Shown piece by piece: positions 27,219-35,115 of a DNA stretch of 64,000 nt. The stretch comes from JAJZVS01 sp963708095 (GTDB lineage: Bacteria; Pseudomonadota; Alphaproteobacteria; Acetobacterales; Acetobacteraceae). Positions within the stretch are counted from its first letter, which is position 1; each line of letters begins with the position of its first letter. Both the position numbers and the translations under genes were made by a program. The DNA lies in the NCBI GenBank assembly GCA_963708095.1, contig OY970182.1:3162001-3226000 (forward strand). The letters are read 5' to 3'. The notes beneath the pieces were generated by a model that did no database searches, was not told the DNA's origin, and saw nothing but the letters and a program-made list of their open reading frames with translations.

Positions 27219-27323
27219 GGTCCGATGCCAACGCCCCCTTCCGGGCGTTGGCTGAATCGGCCCACAAAATCAGGCTAGTACTCTGATGCATCTCGAATCA
27301 TCTGTTTGTGTCAGAGCACTAGC
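27219..27323 (-). repeat. Stop-codon-abutting repeat, family A, copy 1
   Basis: 105-bp element with two inverted repeats: CCAACGCC...GGCGTTGG (27228-27251) and GCTAGTACTCTGA...TCAGAGCACTAGC (27274-27323). The TAG inside the terminal GCTAG supplies the stop codon of the PRC-barrel gene on the minus strand. An ungapped second copy, also 105 bp, lies at 41655-41759, where it likewise supplies the stop of bpt; about 90 of 105 positions agree. Probably a dispersed 3'-end or terminator-like element; mobility unproven. Confidence 0.82.
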
Positions 27324-28365
27324 GGGGAGCGGTGGTCGCGCCCGAGGGGGCAGCGGCCGGCGGCGCGGCCAGAGGCGCGGCGCCAGGCACGACGCCGGGC
27401 ACGGCGCCGGGTGCGGCGAGGGGCGCGGCCTGCGGAATGGCGAGCGGATCGGCCTGTGGGTTGGTGGAGAGAGTGGTGGCGGGAGCGTCAAATGGGATGG
27501 GGGTGGCAACCTGGGGAACGGTCGGGGCCGGTGGTGCCGCCGTCGGGGCGGTTGCGGCCGCGACCCCGGGACGGGGGGGGGCGGGCCCCGGCGTCCCCTG
27601 GACCGGGGCGCCGGGTGTGGGTGCGGGTGCAGGCGCGGGTGCAGGTGCGGGCGTGGGTGCGGGTGCGGGCATGGGTGCCGAACCCGGGGCGGACACCGGC
27701 GAGCTTGGGTGTGCGACGACGACCGGGGCCGGGCGCTGCGTACCTTTATATTGCGGAGCGGCACCGATCTCCGCCGGTAGCAGCGTGATGCTGATCCGGT
27801 TCTGCGCCGCGCCCGGATGGAACCGTAACGTGCTCCAATGCACGGCGATGGTGCGGCTGCCCACGCCCATGAACCCGCCGAAGTCGATCACCGCCGCCTC
27901 CGGCACGCCTGCCGCGTTGACCAGTACGTCGGTCAGGCGCCCGATCTCCTTGCCGTTCGGCCCGGTCACCGACTGGCCGAGCACCGCGATCATCTGGTTC
28001 GGCGGCACGCGGCGCACCTGCGGGTGAAGTGCGGTCGCCGGTGTGGGGGCCGGAGGCGTGTGGGCTGGCGGCGTGTGAGCGTGGGAAGTGCCGGCCGGAG
28101 CGGCACCAGCCGTCGGGGCGCCGGACAGAGGGGCACCAGCCGGAGGAGCGCCGGCCGGAGGAGCAACGGCCGGAGGAGCAACGGCCCTGGGGGCGCCGGC
28201 GGGAGTGGTCGGGGCTGGCGCTCTCGGCGCGTTTCCCGTCGGGCTGGAGGCCGCCCCTGACGGGGCGATGGCAGGACCGGGGATGGACGCCGCCATCGCC
28301 ACGGGCGCCGCCGCCACGAACACGGCAAGTTGCGCCACGACCCCAACGCAGCAGGCGCGTCTCAT
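27319..28365 (-). CDS. Exported PRC-barrel domain protein with Pro/Ala-rich flanks
   Basis: 348 aa. Signal peptide (about 1-25, ending AMAASI), a Pro/Ala/Thr-rich linker (about 30-110), one PRC-barrel-like domain (about 120-200, containing VTGPNGKEIGRLTDVLVNAAG and the GGFMGVGSRTIAVHW strand) and a second long Pro/Ala tail built from short degenerate repeats (APAPTPAPAPAP). The PRC domain in exported alphaproteobacterial proteins is of unknown role. Low-complexity parts arise from 6-12 nt repeats, so length may vary between strains. The stop codon lies in a family A repeat. Confidence 0.75.
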   Translation of the reverse strand: MRRACCVGVVAQLAVFVAAAPVAMAASIPGPAIAPSGAASSPTGNAPRAPAPTTPAGAPRAVAPPAVAPPAGAPPAGAPLSGAPTAGAAPAGTSHAHTPPAHTPPAPTPATALHPQVRRVPPNQMIAVLGQSVTGPNGKEIGRLTDVLVNAAGVPEAAVIDFGGFMGVGSRTIAVHWSTLRFHPGAAQNRISITLLPAEIGAAPQYKGTQRPAPVVVAHPSSPVSAPGSAPMPAPAPTPAPAPAPAPAPTPGAPVQGTPGPAPPRPGVAAATAPTAAPPAPTVPQVATPIPFDAPATTLSTNPQADPLAIPQAAPLAAPGAVPGVVPGAAPLAAPPAAAPSGATTAPR

Positions 28366-28487
28366 GCGCCTGAGCCCGTTTGCGGCGCATTCTCGACCGC
28401 ACCTGCCGCAAAAAAGCCCAATCCGCCGGCTTTAAAGGATCCAACGGCCGCCGAATCCCGCAGGCGGACCAAGGAGACAAGCCCGCC

Positions 28488-29540
28488 ATGCGAATTGCGC
28501 AGATTGCACCGCTGACCGAGTCCGTTCCGCCCCGCCTCTATGGCGGCACCGAACGGGTGGTTTCCTTCCTCACCGAAGAACTGGTCCGTCAGGGCCACGA
28601 CGTGACCTTGTTCGCCAGCGGCAATTCCGTCACCGCGGCCGATCTTGTGCCGATGGCCCCGCGCGCGCTGCGCTTTCAGCCCGATCTGCGCGACGCCATG
28701 GCGCCGATGCTGCTGATGCTGGAGGAGGTCTACCGCCGCGCGGACGAGTTCGACGTGCTGCATTTCCACCTGGACTACTGGTCCTACCCCTTGTTCAGCC
28801 GCCAGCGCACGCCCTTCGTGACCACACTGCACGGCCGTCTCGACCTGCCGGAGTTGCGGCCGGTCTATAGCCGGTTCAGCGATGCTCCCGTCGTCTCGAT
28901 CTCCGACGCCCAGCGCCGGCCGCTGCCGGAGGCGAATTTCGTGGCCACCGTGTATCACGGATTGCCGCTTGACCTGCTGACACCGCGCCCGGTCAAGCCG
29001 GCGTATCTCGCCTTCCTCGGCCGCATCGCCCCGGAAAAATCGCCCGATCGCGCCATCCGCATCGCCCGGCGCGCCGGGATCCCGCTGAAGATCGCCGCCA
29101 AGGTCGATCGGGTGGACGAAGAGTATTTCCGTACCAAGATCCGCCCGATGATCGACGGCCGCCACGTGGAAATGATCGGCGAGATCGGCGATGCCGACAA
29201 GCCCGAGTTCCTCAGCGGTGCGCTGGGCCTGCTTCTGCCGATCGACTGGCCGGAGCCGTTCGGCCTCGTGATGATCGAGGCGATGGCCTGCGGCACGCCG
29301 GTCATCGCCTTCCCCGCCGGCTCCGTGCCGGAGGTGGTCGATGACGGCCTGACCGGCTTCGTGGTGCGCGACGAGGCCGCTGCGGTCGCCGCGGTCGGAC
29401 GGCTCGGCGCGCTTTCCCGCAGCGCGATCCGGGCGCGGTTCGAAGAGCGGTTCAGCGTGGAACGCATGGCTGCCGACTACCTCACCTTGTATCGCGGGCT
29501 GGGGGCGAAGGCCAGGCCGCGGCTGCGGGCGGTGGGCTGA
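28488..29540 (+). CDS. Glycosyltransferase family 4 protein
   Basis: 350 aa GT-B glycosyltransferase. N-terminal acceptor domain begins MRIAQIAPLTESVPPRLYGG; the donor-binding motif is IDWPEPFGLVMIEAMACG, the E-x7-E element of GT4, followed by GTPVIAFPAGSVPEVV. A good AAGGAG Shine-Dalgarno lies 11-17 bases before the ATG at 28488. Divergent from the PRC-barrel gene, 122 bp apart. Sugar donor and acceptor are not predictable; no other polysaccharide genes are nearby. Confidence 0.88.
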   Translation: MRIAQIAPLTESVPPRLYGGTERVVSFLTEELVRQGHDVTLFASGNSVTAADLVPMAPRALRFQPDLRDAMAPMLLMLEEVYRRADEFDVLHFHLDYWSYPLFSRQRTPFVTTLHGRLDLPELRPVYSRFSDAPVVSISDAQRRPLPEANFVATVYHGLPLDLLTPRPVKPAYLAFLGRIAPEKSPDRAIRIARRAGIPLKIAAKVDRVDEEYFRTKIRPMIDGRHVEMIGEIGDADKPEFLSGALGLLLPIDWPEPFGLVMIEAMACGTPVIAFPAGSVPEVVDDGLTGFVVRDEAAAVAAVGRLGALSRSAIRARFEERFSVERMAADYLTLYRGLGAKARPRLRAVG

Positions 29541-29870
29541 TCGGGGCGGTCTGGCGGGGTACCGCTGTCTGTTTCGTTACTTAGCGCACGATCACTTAAA
29601 AGCGTGACCCCAGGGGCGGCGCGCGCGCAAATGACAGGCCCTTCGTCACGTCCCGATTGTTCGGCGCACAGGCCGCCAGGAAGATACCACGGCCAGGGAA
29701 ACGCATGGGGGAAACGCACGAGGGGAACGTCAGGGCCAAGACTTGCCGGCGCAATCGGGGTCGGCGAACGCGACGGGAACCCAACGCAGGACGGCGTGGG
29801 CAGTTGCCGTTATTTCCATGAGGCGATATCGTCAGCCGACCCTATCGCAACGGCCTCGAGGATCTCGCCC
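29541..29870. other. Intergenic region upstream of Mo/W-type ABC operon
   Basis: About 330 bases with no supported gene; the in-frame upstream extension of the next gene reads as Gly/Arg-rich non-family sequence. The last 60 bases contain GCGATATC and CCTATCGC in inverse relation (about 29823-29848), a weak candidate for a regulator site. No molybdenum-cofactor riboswitch structure could be recognised by eye. Confidence 0.4.
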
Positions 29871-30797
29871 ATGCTCTCCCGTCGCCGGACGCTCGCCGCG
29901 CCGCTGCTCGCTGCCGTGCCGACCCTCGCCGGACGCGCCGCCGCCGCGCCGCCGTTCCGTGTCGCCTACGCCGGCTCGATGGGCGCGCTGATGGACGACG
30001 GCATCGGGCCGGCGTTCGCGGCCATGGACCACGTCGCCTACCAGGGCATCGGCCAGGGGGCCTTCGCCCTGGCCCGGCTGATCGCGGCCAAGCAACTCGT
30101 CGCCGACGTGTTCATCCCCATCACCGCCGCTCCGTTCGAGGTGGTGCGCCAGGCCGGGCTCGGGCCGCACGCGGTGCCGGTGGCGAGCACGCAGATGTGC
30201 ATCCCCTACAGTCCGAAAAGCCGCTTCGCCAAGGAGTTCGCCGCCGCCGCCACAGGCCGGCTCCCCTGGTATGAGGTGCTCCTGAAGTCCGGTGTCCGCT
30301 TCGGCCGCACCGATCCGCGCACCGATCCGCAGGGGCGCAACATCCTGTTCACCCTGCGGCTTGCCGAGATTTTCTATCACCGTCCCGGCCTGGCGGCGAA
30401 GCTGCTCGGCCCGGCGCTCAACCCGAAGCAGATCTTCACCGAGCCGTCCTTGCTGGCGCGGTTGGAGGCGGGGCAGATCGACGCCTCCTCCGGCTATCTC
30501 AGCGCGGTGCACTCCCAGCATCTGCCGTTCATCCCGCTGCCGGCGGAGATCAACCTCGGCGATCCGACCATGGCGGCGCGCTGGTACAGCCGCGCCCGCA
30601 TCCCGGTGCCGGGGCCGCACGGGACCACCCTCACGGCGAGCCCGCAGCCGCTCGAATTCTACGCCGTGGTCCTCGCCAACGCGCCCGATCCCGCGGCGGC
30701 GCAGCGATTCATCCGCTTCCTGCGCAGCCCGGCCGGCCAGAAGCTGTTCGCCGACTATGGCTACAGCAAGCCCGGCGGCCCCGTCCTGAACACCTGA
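29871..30797 (+). CDS. ABC transporter substrate-binding protein, molybdate/tungstate type
   Basis: 308 aa periplasmic protein with a twin-arginine-like leader (MLSRRRTLAAP, cleavage near residue 24). The mature start FRVAYAGSMGALMDDGIGPAF and later AKSRFAKE-like and LRSPAGQKLFADYGY segments match the ModA/WtpA group of oxyanion-binding proteins. It heads a three-gene ABC operon. Its stop overlaps the first of a chain of mini start/stop units before the permease gene. Substrate assignment to molybdate or tungstate is by family resemblance. Confidence 0.75.
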   Translation: MLSRRRTLAAPLLAAVPTLAGRAAAAPPFRVAYAGSMGALMDDGIGPAFAAMDHVAYQGIGQGAFALARLIAAKQLVADVFIPITAAPFEVVRQAGLGPHAVPVASTQMCIPYSPKSRFAKEFAAAATGRLPWYEVLLKSGVRFGRTDPRTDPQGRNILFTLRLAEIFYHRPGLAAKLLGPALNPKQIFTEPSLLARLEAGQIDASSGYLSAVHSQHLPFIPLPAEINLGDPTMAARWYSRARIPVPGPHGTTLTASPQPLEFYAVVLANAPDPAAAQRFIRFLRSPAGQKLFADYGYSKPGGPVLNT

Positions 30798-30836
30798 TGT
30801 CCCTGAACATCTGATGTCCCTGGGCACCTGATGTCG
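30786..30836 (+). repeat. Three 17-bp direct repeats creating serial TGATG junctions
   Basis: Units CTGAACACCTGATGTCC (30786-30802), CTGAACATCTGATGTCC (30803-30819) and CTGGGCACCTGATGTCG (30820-30836). Each unit carries TGATG. The first TGA ends the binding-protein gene; its ATG opens a five-codon frame (Met-Ser-Leu-Asn-Ile) closed by the second TGATG; the next opens another five-codon frame (Met-Ser-Leu-Gly-Thr) closed by the third, whose ATG is the permease start. Because the unit is 17 bp, each step shifts frame yet keeps coupling. Confidence 0.9.
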
Positions 30837-31670
30837 GCCAGCGCCGAGCCGCTGCTGTCCGCCGGGCCGCCCGCCCGGGGACCGAGCCTCGGCGGCGGGG
30901 CCGCCGTGCCGGCCCGCTCCTGGACCCTGCCGGTGCTGGGGCTGCTGGCGCTCGGCTTCCTGCTGCTGCCGTACGCCGGCCTGGTTCTGACCACGCCTTG
31001 GACCCGGGTGGCGCCCGACGCCGGGGACTGGGCGTCGGTGCGGACCTCGGTGACGGGGACCTTGCTGGCGCTGGGGCTGGTGGTGCTGGGGGGCACGCCG
31101 CTCGCCTGGTGGATGGCGCGGCGCGGGCGGCGCGGCCGTGCGTTGCTCGATGGGCTGTTGCTGGTGCCGCTGCTCACCCCGCCCCTGGCGATGGGGCTGC
31201 TGCTGGCGATGGCCTACGGCCCGTACAGCGCCATCGGCCGAGCCGCGGGCGGGCTGGGGCTCGATCTCTCCAACACCCCGGCGGCGTTCCTGCTGGCCCA
31301 GGTCTATGCCAGCGCACCCTACTACGTGCTCGCCGCCCGCGCCGCGTTCGAGGGCGTGCCGCGCGAATACGAGGACATCGCCCGCACTCTCGGCCGCGGG
31401 CCGTGGCATACGTTCTGGCACGTCAGCCTGCCGCTGGCACGGCTCGGGCTGGCAACCGGGATGGCGCTCGCCTGGGTGCGTGCGCTGGGGGAGTTCGGGA
31501 TCGCGCTGATCATCGCCTATTATCCACAAGGCATTCCGGTCCGGCTGTGGGTCGATCTGCAGGACACGGGGCTGTCGGCGGTGTATCCGGTGGTGTGGGT
31601 GTTCTTCCTGATCGGGCTGCCGCTGCCGCTGCTGCTGGGGCTGTGGGGACGCGGGCGACATGTGGCCTGA
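30831..31670 (+). CDS. ABC transporter permease (ModB/WtpB type)
   Basis: 279 aa with about six transmembrane helices. The EAA-type loop that contacts the ATPase is FEGVPREYEDIARTLGRGPW (about residues 176-195). The first 30 residues are Pro/Gly-rich. Start ATG is the third TGATG of the repeat chain. The next gene overlaps by 11 bases. Forms the membrane channel for the preceding binding protein. Confidence 0.85.
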   Translation: MSASAEPLLSAGPPARGPSLGGGAAVPARSWTLPVLGLLALGFLLLPYAGLVLTTPWTRVAPDAGDWASVRTSVTGTLLALGLVVLGGTPLAWWMARRGRRGRALLDGLLLVPLLTPPLAMGLLLAMAYGPYSAIGRAAGGLGLDLSNTPAAFLLAQVYASAPYYVLAARAAFEGVPREYEDIARTLGRGPWHTFWHVSLPLARLGLATGMALAWVRALGEFGIALIIAYYPQGIPVRLWVDLQDTGLSAVYPVVWVFFLIGLPLPLLLGLWGRGRHVA

Positions 31671-32745
31671 CCCGGCTCCGCGCCCCGATCCGGATGTGCC
31701 GCCCGCCCCTGTCGCCGCCGGACTGGCGGTCGACCTGCGGCTGACCCGGCCGGTGACGCTGGCCGCACGCTTTGCCATCCGCGGCTTCACCGTGCTGCTC
31801 GGGGCGAGCGGAGAGGGCAAGTCGTCGCTGCTCAAGGCGCTCGCCGGGTTGTTGCCGGCGGCCGGCGAGCCGTTCGGGGGGCTACCCGCGCATCGGCGGC
31901 CGGTGGGCTATCTGCCGCAGGGCTCGGCGCTGTTCCCGCACCTGCCGGTGTGGCGCAACGTCGCCTATGCGCTGGACGGCTCGCGGGCGGAGCGGCGGGC
32001 GGCGGCGGCGGCCTGGCTCGACCGGCTGGGCCTCGGGGCGCTCGCCGAACGCTATCCGGCACAACTTTCCGGTGGGCAGAAGCAGCGGGTGGCGCTGCTG
32101 CGGGCCTTGGCGCGGCACCCGGCGCTGCTGTTGCTCGACGAGCCCACCGCGTCCCTGGACGCCGCCACCGGGGAGGCGATCATGGCCGAGCTGATCGCGC
32201 GCACCCGCGAACTGGGCCTGCCGGCGCTGGTCGCCACCCATGACGCGCTGCTGGCGGCGATGGCTGACCATGTGGCGGTGATGCACGGACGGCGCGTGGT
32301 CCAGGAAGGGCCGCCGGAGGAGGTGTTCGCCGCGCCCGTCGACCCGGAGGCCGCCGCGCTGCTCGGGTGGCGCAACCTGTTCACGGGCAGCCTGCGCGGG
32401 GCAGACGCCGCCGGCGGCGGGCTGCTGGCGTGGGAGGCGGCCGGGGCGGTGCTGCGGCTGCGGGCGCGTCCGCCGACGCTGCCGGGCGCTGCGGTATCGT
32501 GGGGCATTTCGGCCGGCGCGGTGCACCTGCTGCCGCCGGGGCCGCTCGGCGGCGCCGGGCGGGAGAACAAGGTGGCGGGGGAGGTGGTCGCACGGCATGC
32601 GCTCAGCGACCGTTCCGTCTGCGTGGTGCGCTGCGGCGCGGCCGAGGTGATGGTGGCGGCGCCGCTTGGAGCCGGGCTGCGACCGGGGGAGCCGGTGATC
32701 CTGGGCTTCCCGGCGGAGGCCATCCGGCTGTGGGGAGCCGGCTGA
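31660..32745 (+). CDS. ABC transporter ATP-binding protein (ModC/WtpC type)
   Basis: 361 aa. Walker A GASGEGKSS near residue 48, signature LSGGQKQR near 136, Walker B LLLLDEPTAS near 156, and a C-terminal TOBE-like region (about 285-360) usual for molybdate, tungstate or related importers. The N-terminus is Pro-rich. Overlaps the permease by 11 nt, completing the operon. Confidence 0.87.
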   Translation: MWPDPAPRPDPDVPPAPVAAGLAVDLRLTRPVTLAARFAIRGFTVLLGASGEGKSSLLKALAGLLPAAGEPFGGLPAHRRPVGYLPQGSALFPHLPVWRNVAYALDGSRAERRAAAAAWLDRLGLGALAERYPAQLSGGQKQRVALLRALARHPALLLLDEPTASLDAATGEAIMAELIARTRELGLPALVATHDALLAAMADHVAVMHGRRVVQEGPPEEVFAAPVDPEAAALLGWRNLFTGSLRGADAAGGGLLAWEAAGAVLRLRARPPTLPGAAVSWGISAGAVHLLPPGPLGGAGRENKVAGEVVARHALSDRSVCVVRCGAAEVMVAAPLGAGLRPGEPVILGFPAEAIRLWGAG

Positions 32746-32803
32746 GCGCCGCGCTGCGTCCACGCTTCAGACGCCGCAATGCGCCCGTGCCCTGTGTCGG
32801 CTC

Positions 32804-32832
32804 TTGACAGTCGTCGGTACCGCACCTGATGA
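32804..32832 (+). promoter_or_regulatory. Candidate sigma-70-like promoter for the LpxR-like gene
   Basis: TTGACA at 32804-32809, 17-base spacer, then TGATGA at 32827-32832, about 50 bases before the start codon. The -35 is consensus; the -10 is weak. Suggestive only. Confidence 0.3.
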
Positions 32833-32884
32833 ACATGTAATCCAGATATGGCGCGCGGCAGTCTCCGACCAACAGGATACGATC

Positions 32885-33877
32885 ATGATCGACAGGACGC
32901 GCGGCCTCTGCCTGCTTGCGCTCGCGACGCTGTTGCCCCTGACGCGCCCGGCCCGTGCGGCGGCGCCGGCGGGGAGCGACGGCACGTTGACCGTGCGCAT
33001 CGAGAACGACGCGCTGAACGGTACCGACCGTTATTATACCGCCGGCGAGTCCGTCGGATGGACCGGACCGGTGGGGGAAGTACCGGACGTACTCGGTCAG
33101 CTCGGCCATCGGCTATGGGGCGACGGACAGCAGCAGATCTCCCTCGGGGTATCGCAGCTGCTGTTCACCCCGGCCAATACCCAGATCAGCCCCCCCGATC
33201 CCAAGGACCGACCGTATGCCGGGCTGCTGCTCGGCGGCCTGTCGCTGATCCAGGACACCCCTACCCGCCGCGACGTGCTGCGCCTCGACCTCGGGGTGAT
33301 CGGCCCGGACGCGCTTGGCGAGCAGGTGCAGAACGGCTTCCATCGTCTGATCGGCGACGCGACCAATAAGGGCTGGTCGTATCAGCTTCCCAACCAGCCG
33401 GTCGTGGAAGTGATCGAGCAACGGATCTGGCGCGTCCGACTCGGCACGGCCGGCCCGCTGGAAGTCGACATGCTGCCGGAACTGACCGGCTCGGTCGGCA
33501 CCTGGCGCGTGGCGGGGGAGGCCGGCGCGATGCTGCGCATCGGTCAGGGGCTGGGGGCGGATTTCGGCGCCCCGCGCATCCGCCCGGGCCTCACCGGCGA
33601 CGACGCCTATGAGACCGCGCGTCACTTCGCCTGGTACGCCTTCGCTGGCGTCGACGGCCAGGCTGTGGCATGGGATGAAACCATCGAGGGCGAGCCGTTC
33701 GCCAGCACCCGCCATGTCACGCTCGAGCCGCTGCTGGGCGAAGCGGAGATCGGGATCGCGGTCATCGTCAACGGCGTGCGGGCCAGCTTCACCCACGTGA
33801 TGCAGACGCAAAGCTTCCGCGGCCAGTCGGGCGGGCTGTTCTGGTTCGATTCGGTGTCCGTGTCGGTTCCGTTTTAG
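32885..33877 (+). CDS. Lipid A deacylase LpxR family protein
   Basis: 330 aa outer-membrane protein with signal peptide (cleavage after ARAA near residue 23) and a C-terminal Phe. The mature start TLTVRIENDALNGTDRYYTAG contains the Asn-Asp pair and YT element of the LpxR active site, followed by DRPYAGLLLGG, another family hallmark. LpxR removes the 3'-acyloxyacyl group of lipid A. The rest alternates in beta-strand style expected for a 12-strand barrel. Start ATG at 32885; the frame upstream is unrelated. Enzymatic role here is inferred. Confidence 0.83.
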   Translation: MIDRTRGLCLLALATLLPLTRPARAAAPAGSDGTLTVRIENDALNGTDRYYTAGESVGWTGPVGEVPDVLGQLGHRLWGDGQQQISLGVSQLLFTPANTQISPPDPKDRPYAGLLLGGLSLIQDTPTRRDVLRLDLGVIGPDALGEQVQNGFHRLIGDATNKGWSYQLPNQPVVEVIEQRIWRVRLGTAGPLEVDMLPELTGSVGTWRVAGEAGAMLRIGQGLGADFGAPRIRPGLTGDDAYETARHFAWYAFAGVDGQAVAWDETIEGEPFASTRHVTLEPLLGEAEIGIAVIVNGVRASFTHVMQTQSFRGQSGGLFWFDSVSVSVPF

Positions 33878-33887
33878 CCGGGCGGCG

Positions 33888-33926
33888 CGCTTGCATGCCG
33901 GCCGGTAGGCCGCCGGCATGCAAGCG
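33888..33926. terminator. Bidirectional hairpin between convergent genes
   Basis: Perfect 15-bp stem (CGCTTGCATGCCGGC, 33888-33902, with its complement at 33912-33926) around a 9-base loop, placed between the convergent LpxR-like and MarR genes. No T-run, so rho-independent termination is plausible but not assured. Confidence 0.65.
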
Positions 33927-33932
33927 AGGCGA

Positions 33933-34445
33933 TCAATCAGCGGCTTCGGCGGCTTCCGGCTGCTCGATCGCCAGGACGTGCTGATCGAGCCGGGCGAGGG
34001 CCTTCTGCAGGGTGGTCCACTCGGCGCGGCCGAGACCCTGGGACAGTTCCTCCTCCAGTCCGTGGGCGAGCGGCATCAGGCTTTGGCAGGCGCCGGCGCC
34101 CTTGCGCGTCAGGCGAAGCAGGCGGCCGCGCCCGTCGGTTGGGTCCTGGCTCTGCTTCAGCAGGCCGCGGGCGACCAGGCTTGCGGCCGCGCGACTTACT
34201 TTCACTTTGTCCATGTTGGTGCGCTCGCCGACGACGCTCGGCGACAGCACCCCGAAGCGGGCGATCACTGCCAGCACTCGCCATTCGGGGATGGAAACGC
34301 CGCTCGCTTCCTCGAAGCGGCGAGACATCAGGCGATTCACCCGCGTGGCGGCAACTGCCAGGCGGTGGGGGAGGAAGTCTTCGAGCTTGAAGTCGTCGGA
34401 GACGCTCTCCGGATCGGCCTCGCGAACGGCGGATTTGGCTCTCAT
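33933..34445 (-). CDS. MarR family transcriptional regulator
   Basis: 170 aa. Winged-helix core with SIPEWRVLAVIARFG, the NMDKVKVSRAAASLVARGLL recognition region and the DGRGRLLRLTRKG wing. MarR proteins usually bind small aromatic ligands. It is divergent from the monooxygenase-hmgA operon across 670 bp and is the best candidate to control that homogentisate operon, although distance and lack of an obvious palindrome leave this open. Confidence 0.88.
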   Translation of the reverse strand: MRAKSAVREADPESVSDDFKLEDFLPHRLAVAATRVNRLMSRRFEEASGVSIPEWRVLAVIARFGVLSPSVVGERTNMDKVKVSRAAASLVARGLLKQSQDPTDGRGRLLRLTRKGAGACQSLMPLAHGLEEELSQGLGRAEWTTLQKALARLDQHVLAIEQPEAAEAAD

Positions 34446-35115
34446 AATCGGTGTCTTCTCCTTCGTATCGGAAACCGGTCGCGCCCTGCGGGTCGTGCCG
34501 GCGGTTCCGGTCGCGGCGTCGTGTAGCCTGGATCGACGCAGACCGGAATGGCCTCCGGACATCTTTTTTGTTTCATCACCCAGAGGAGACGGTTCGTCAC
34601 AAAATTTCCCGCGCGGCGGCAGCCCCAGCCGGGCGCCCTGCGCCCGCAACCGAAGGACGCTTGACAGCGGATCGCCGCCGCCGCTGTCCTGTCGCGGAGA
34701 ATCGGTGGCCGGTGCGCCGGATCGCCGCAAACACCACAATTCCGGGGAACAGTCCGATGGCCGAGCTCGCCTCCGCCGCCGATCGTGCCGGGAAGCGCGT
34801 TTCCTTCGCCGAAGCTTGCTCCGGCCTTCGCGTGGAGACTGGCGAGGATGACAGGGTAACGATGGTCGACACCCAGACCATGTCCGTGTTGCGTGTCTGC
34901 GTTGCCATCTGCGGCGGGACAAAAATGGGCCCAAGCATTCCGATACATTACCATGGCGCACATGACCGCGCTGCGTCGGTGCGCAGCATCTCCGGCCGTG
35001 GCGGTGGTGGGATCATCTGCTCCGATGTCACCCGGAACAGGATCGACCGCCCGCGCATCCGAACCATCCGGTCCGACCGGGAGGTGTGGCGCGCACGGCC
35101 AGGCTGAGCGCCGCC
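34446..35115. other. Long divergent region between marR and the hmg operon, no gene recognised
   Basis: About 670 bases. Open frames occur on both strands but none has a recognisable domain or good ribosome site; the composition is less GC-skewed by codon position than real genes nearby. An AT-richer patch lies near 34561-34605 (CATCTTTTTTGTTTCATC), and another near 34860-34960. Promoters for marR and the hmg operon must be here. It could be remnant DNA of an older insertion. Confidence 0.45.

Noticed and set aside
27580..27690. Short regular repeats that might suggest a CRISPR or VNTR array
   Set aside because: They encode the Pro/Ala tail of the PRC-barrel protein; units are 6-12 bases without spacers.
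29832..31835. Long minus-strand frame opposite the Mo/W-type ABC operon
   Set aside because: Glu/Arg/Pro low-complexity translation; the plus-strand genes have clear motifs and overlaps.
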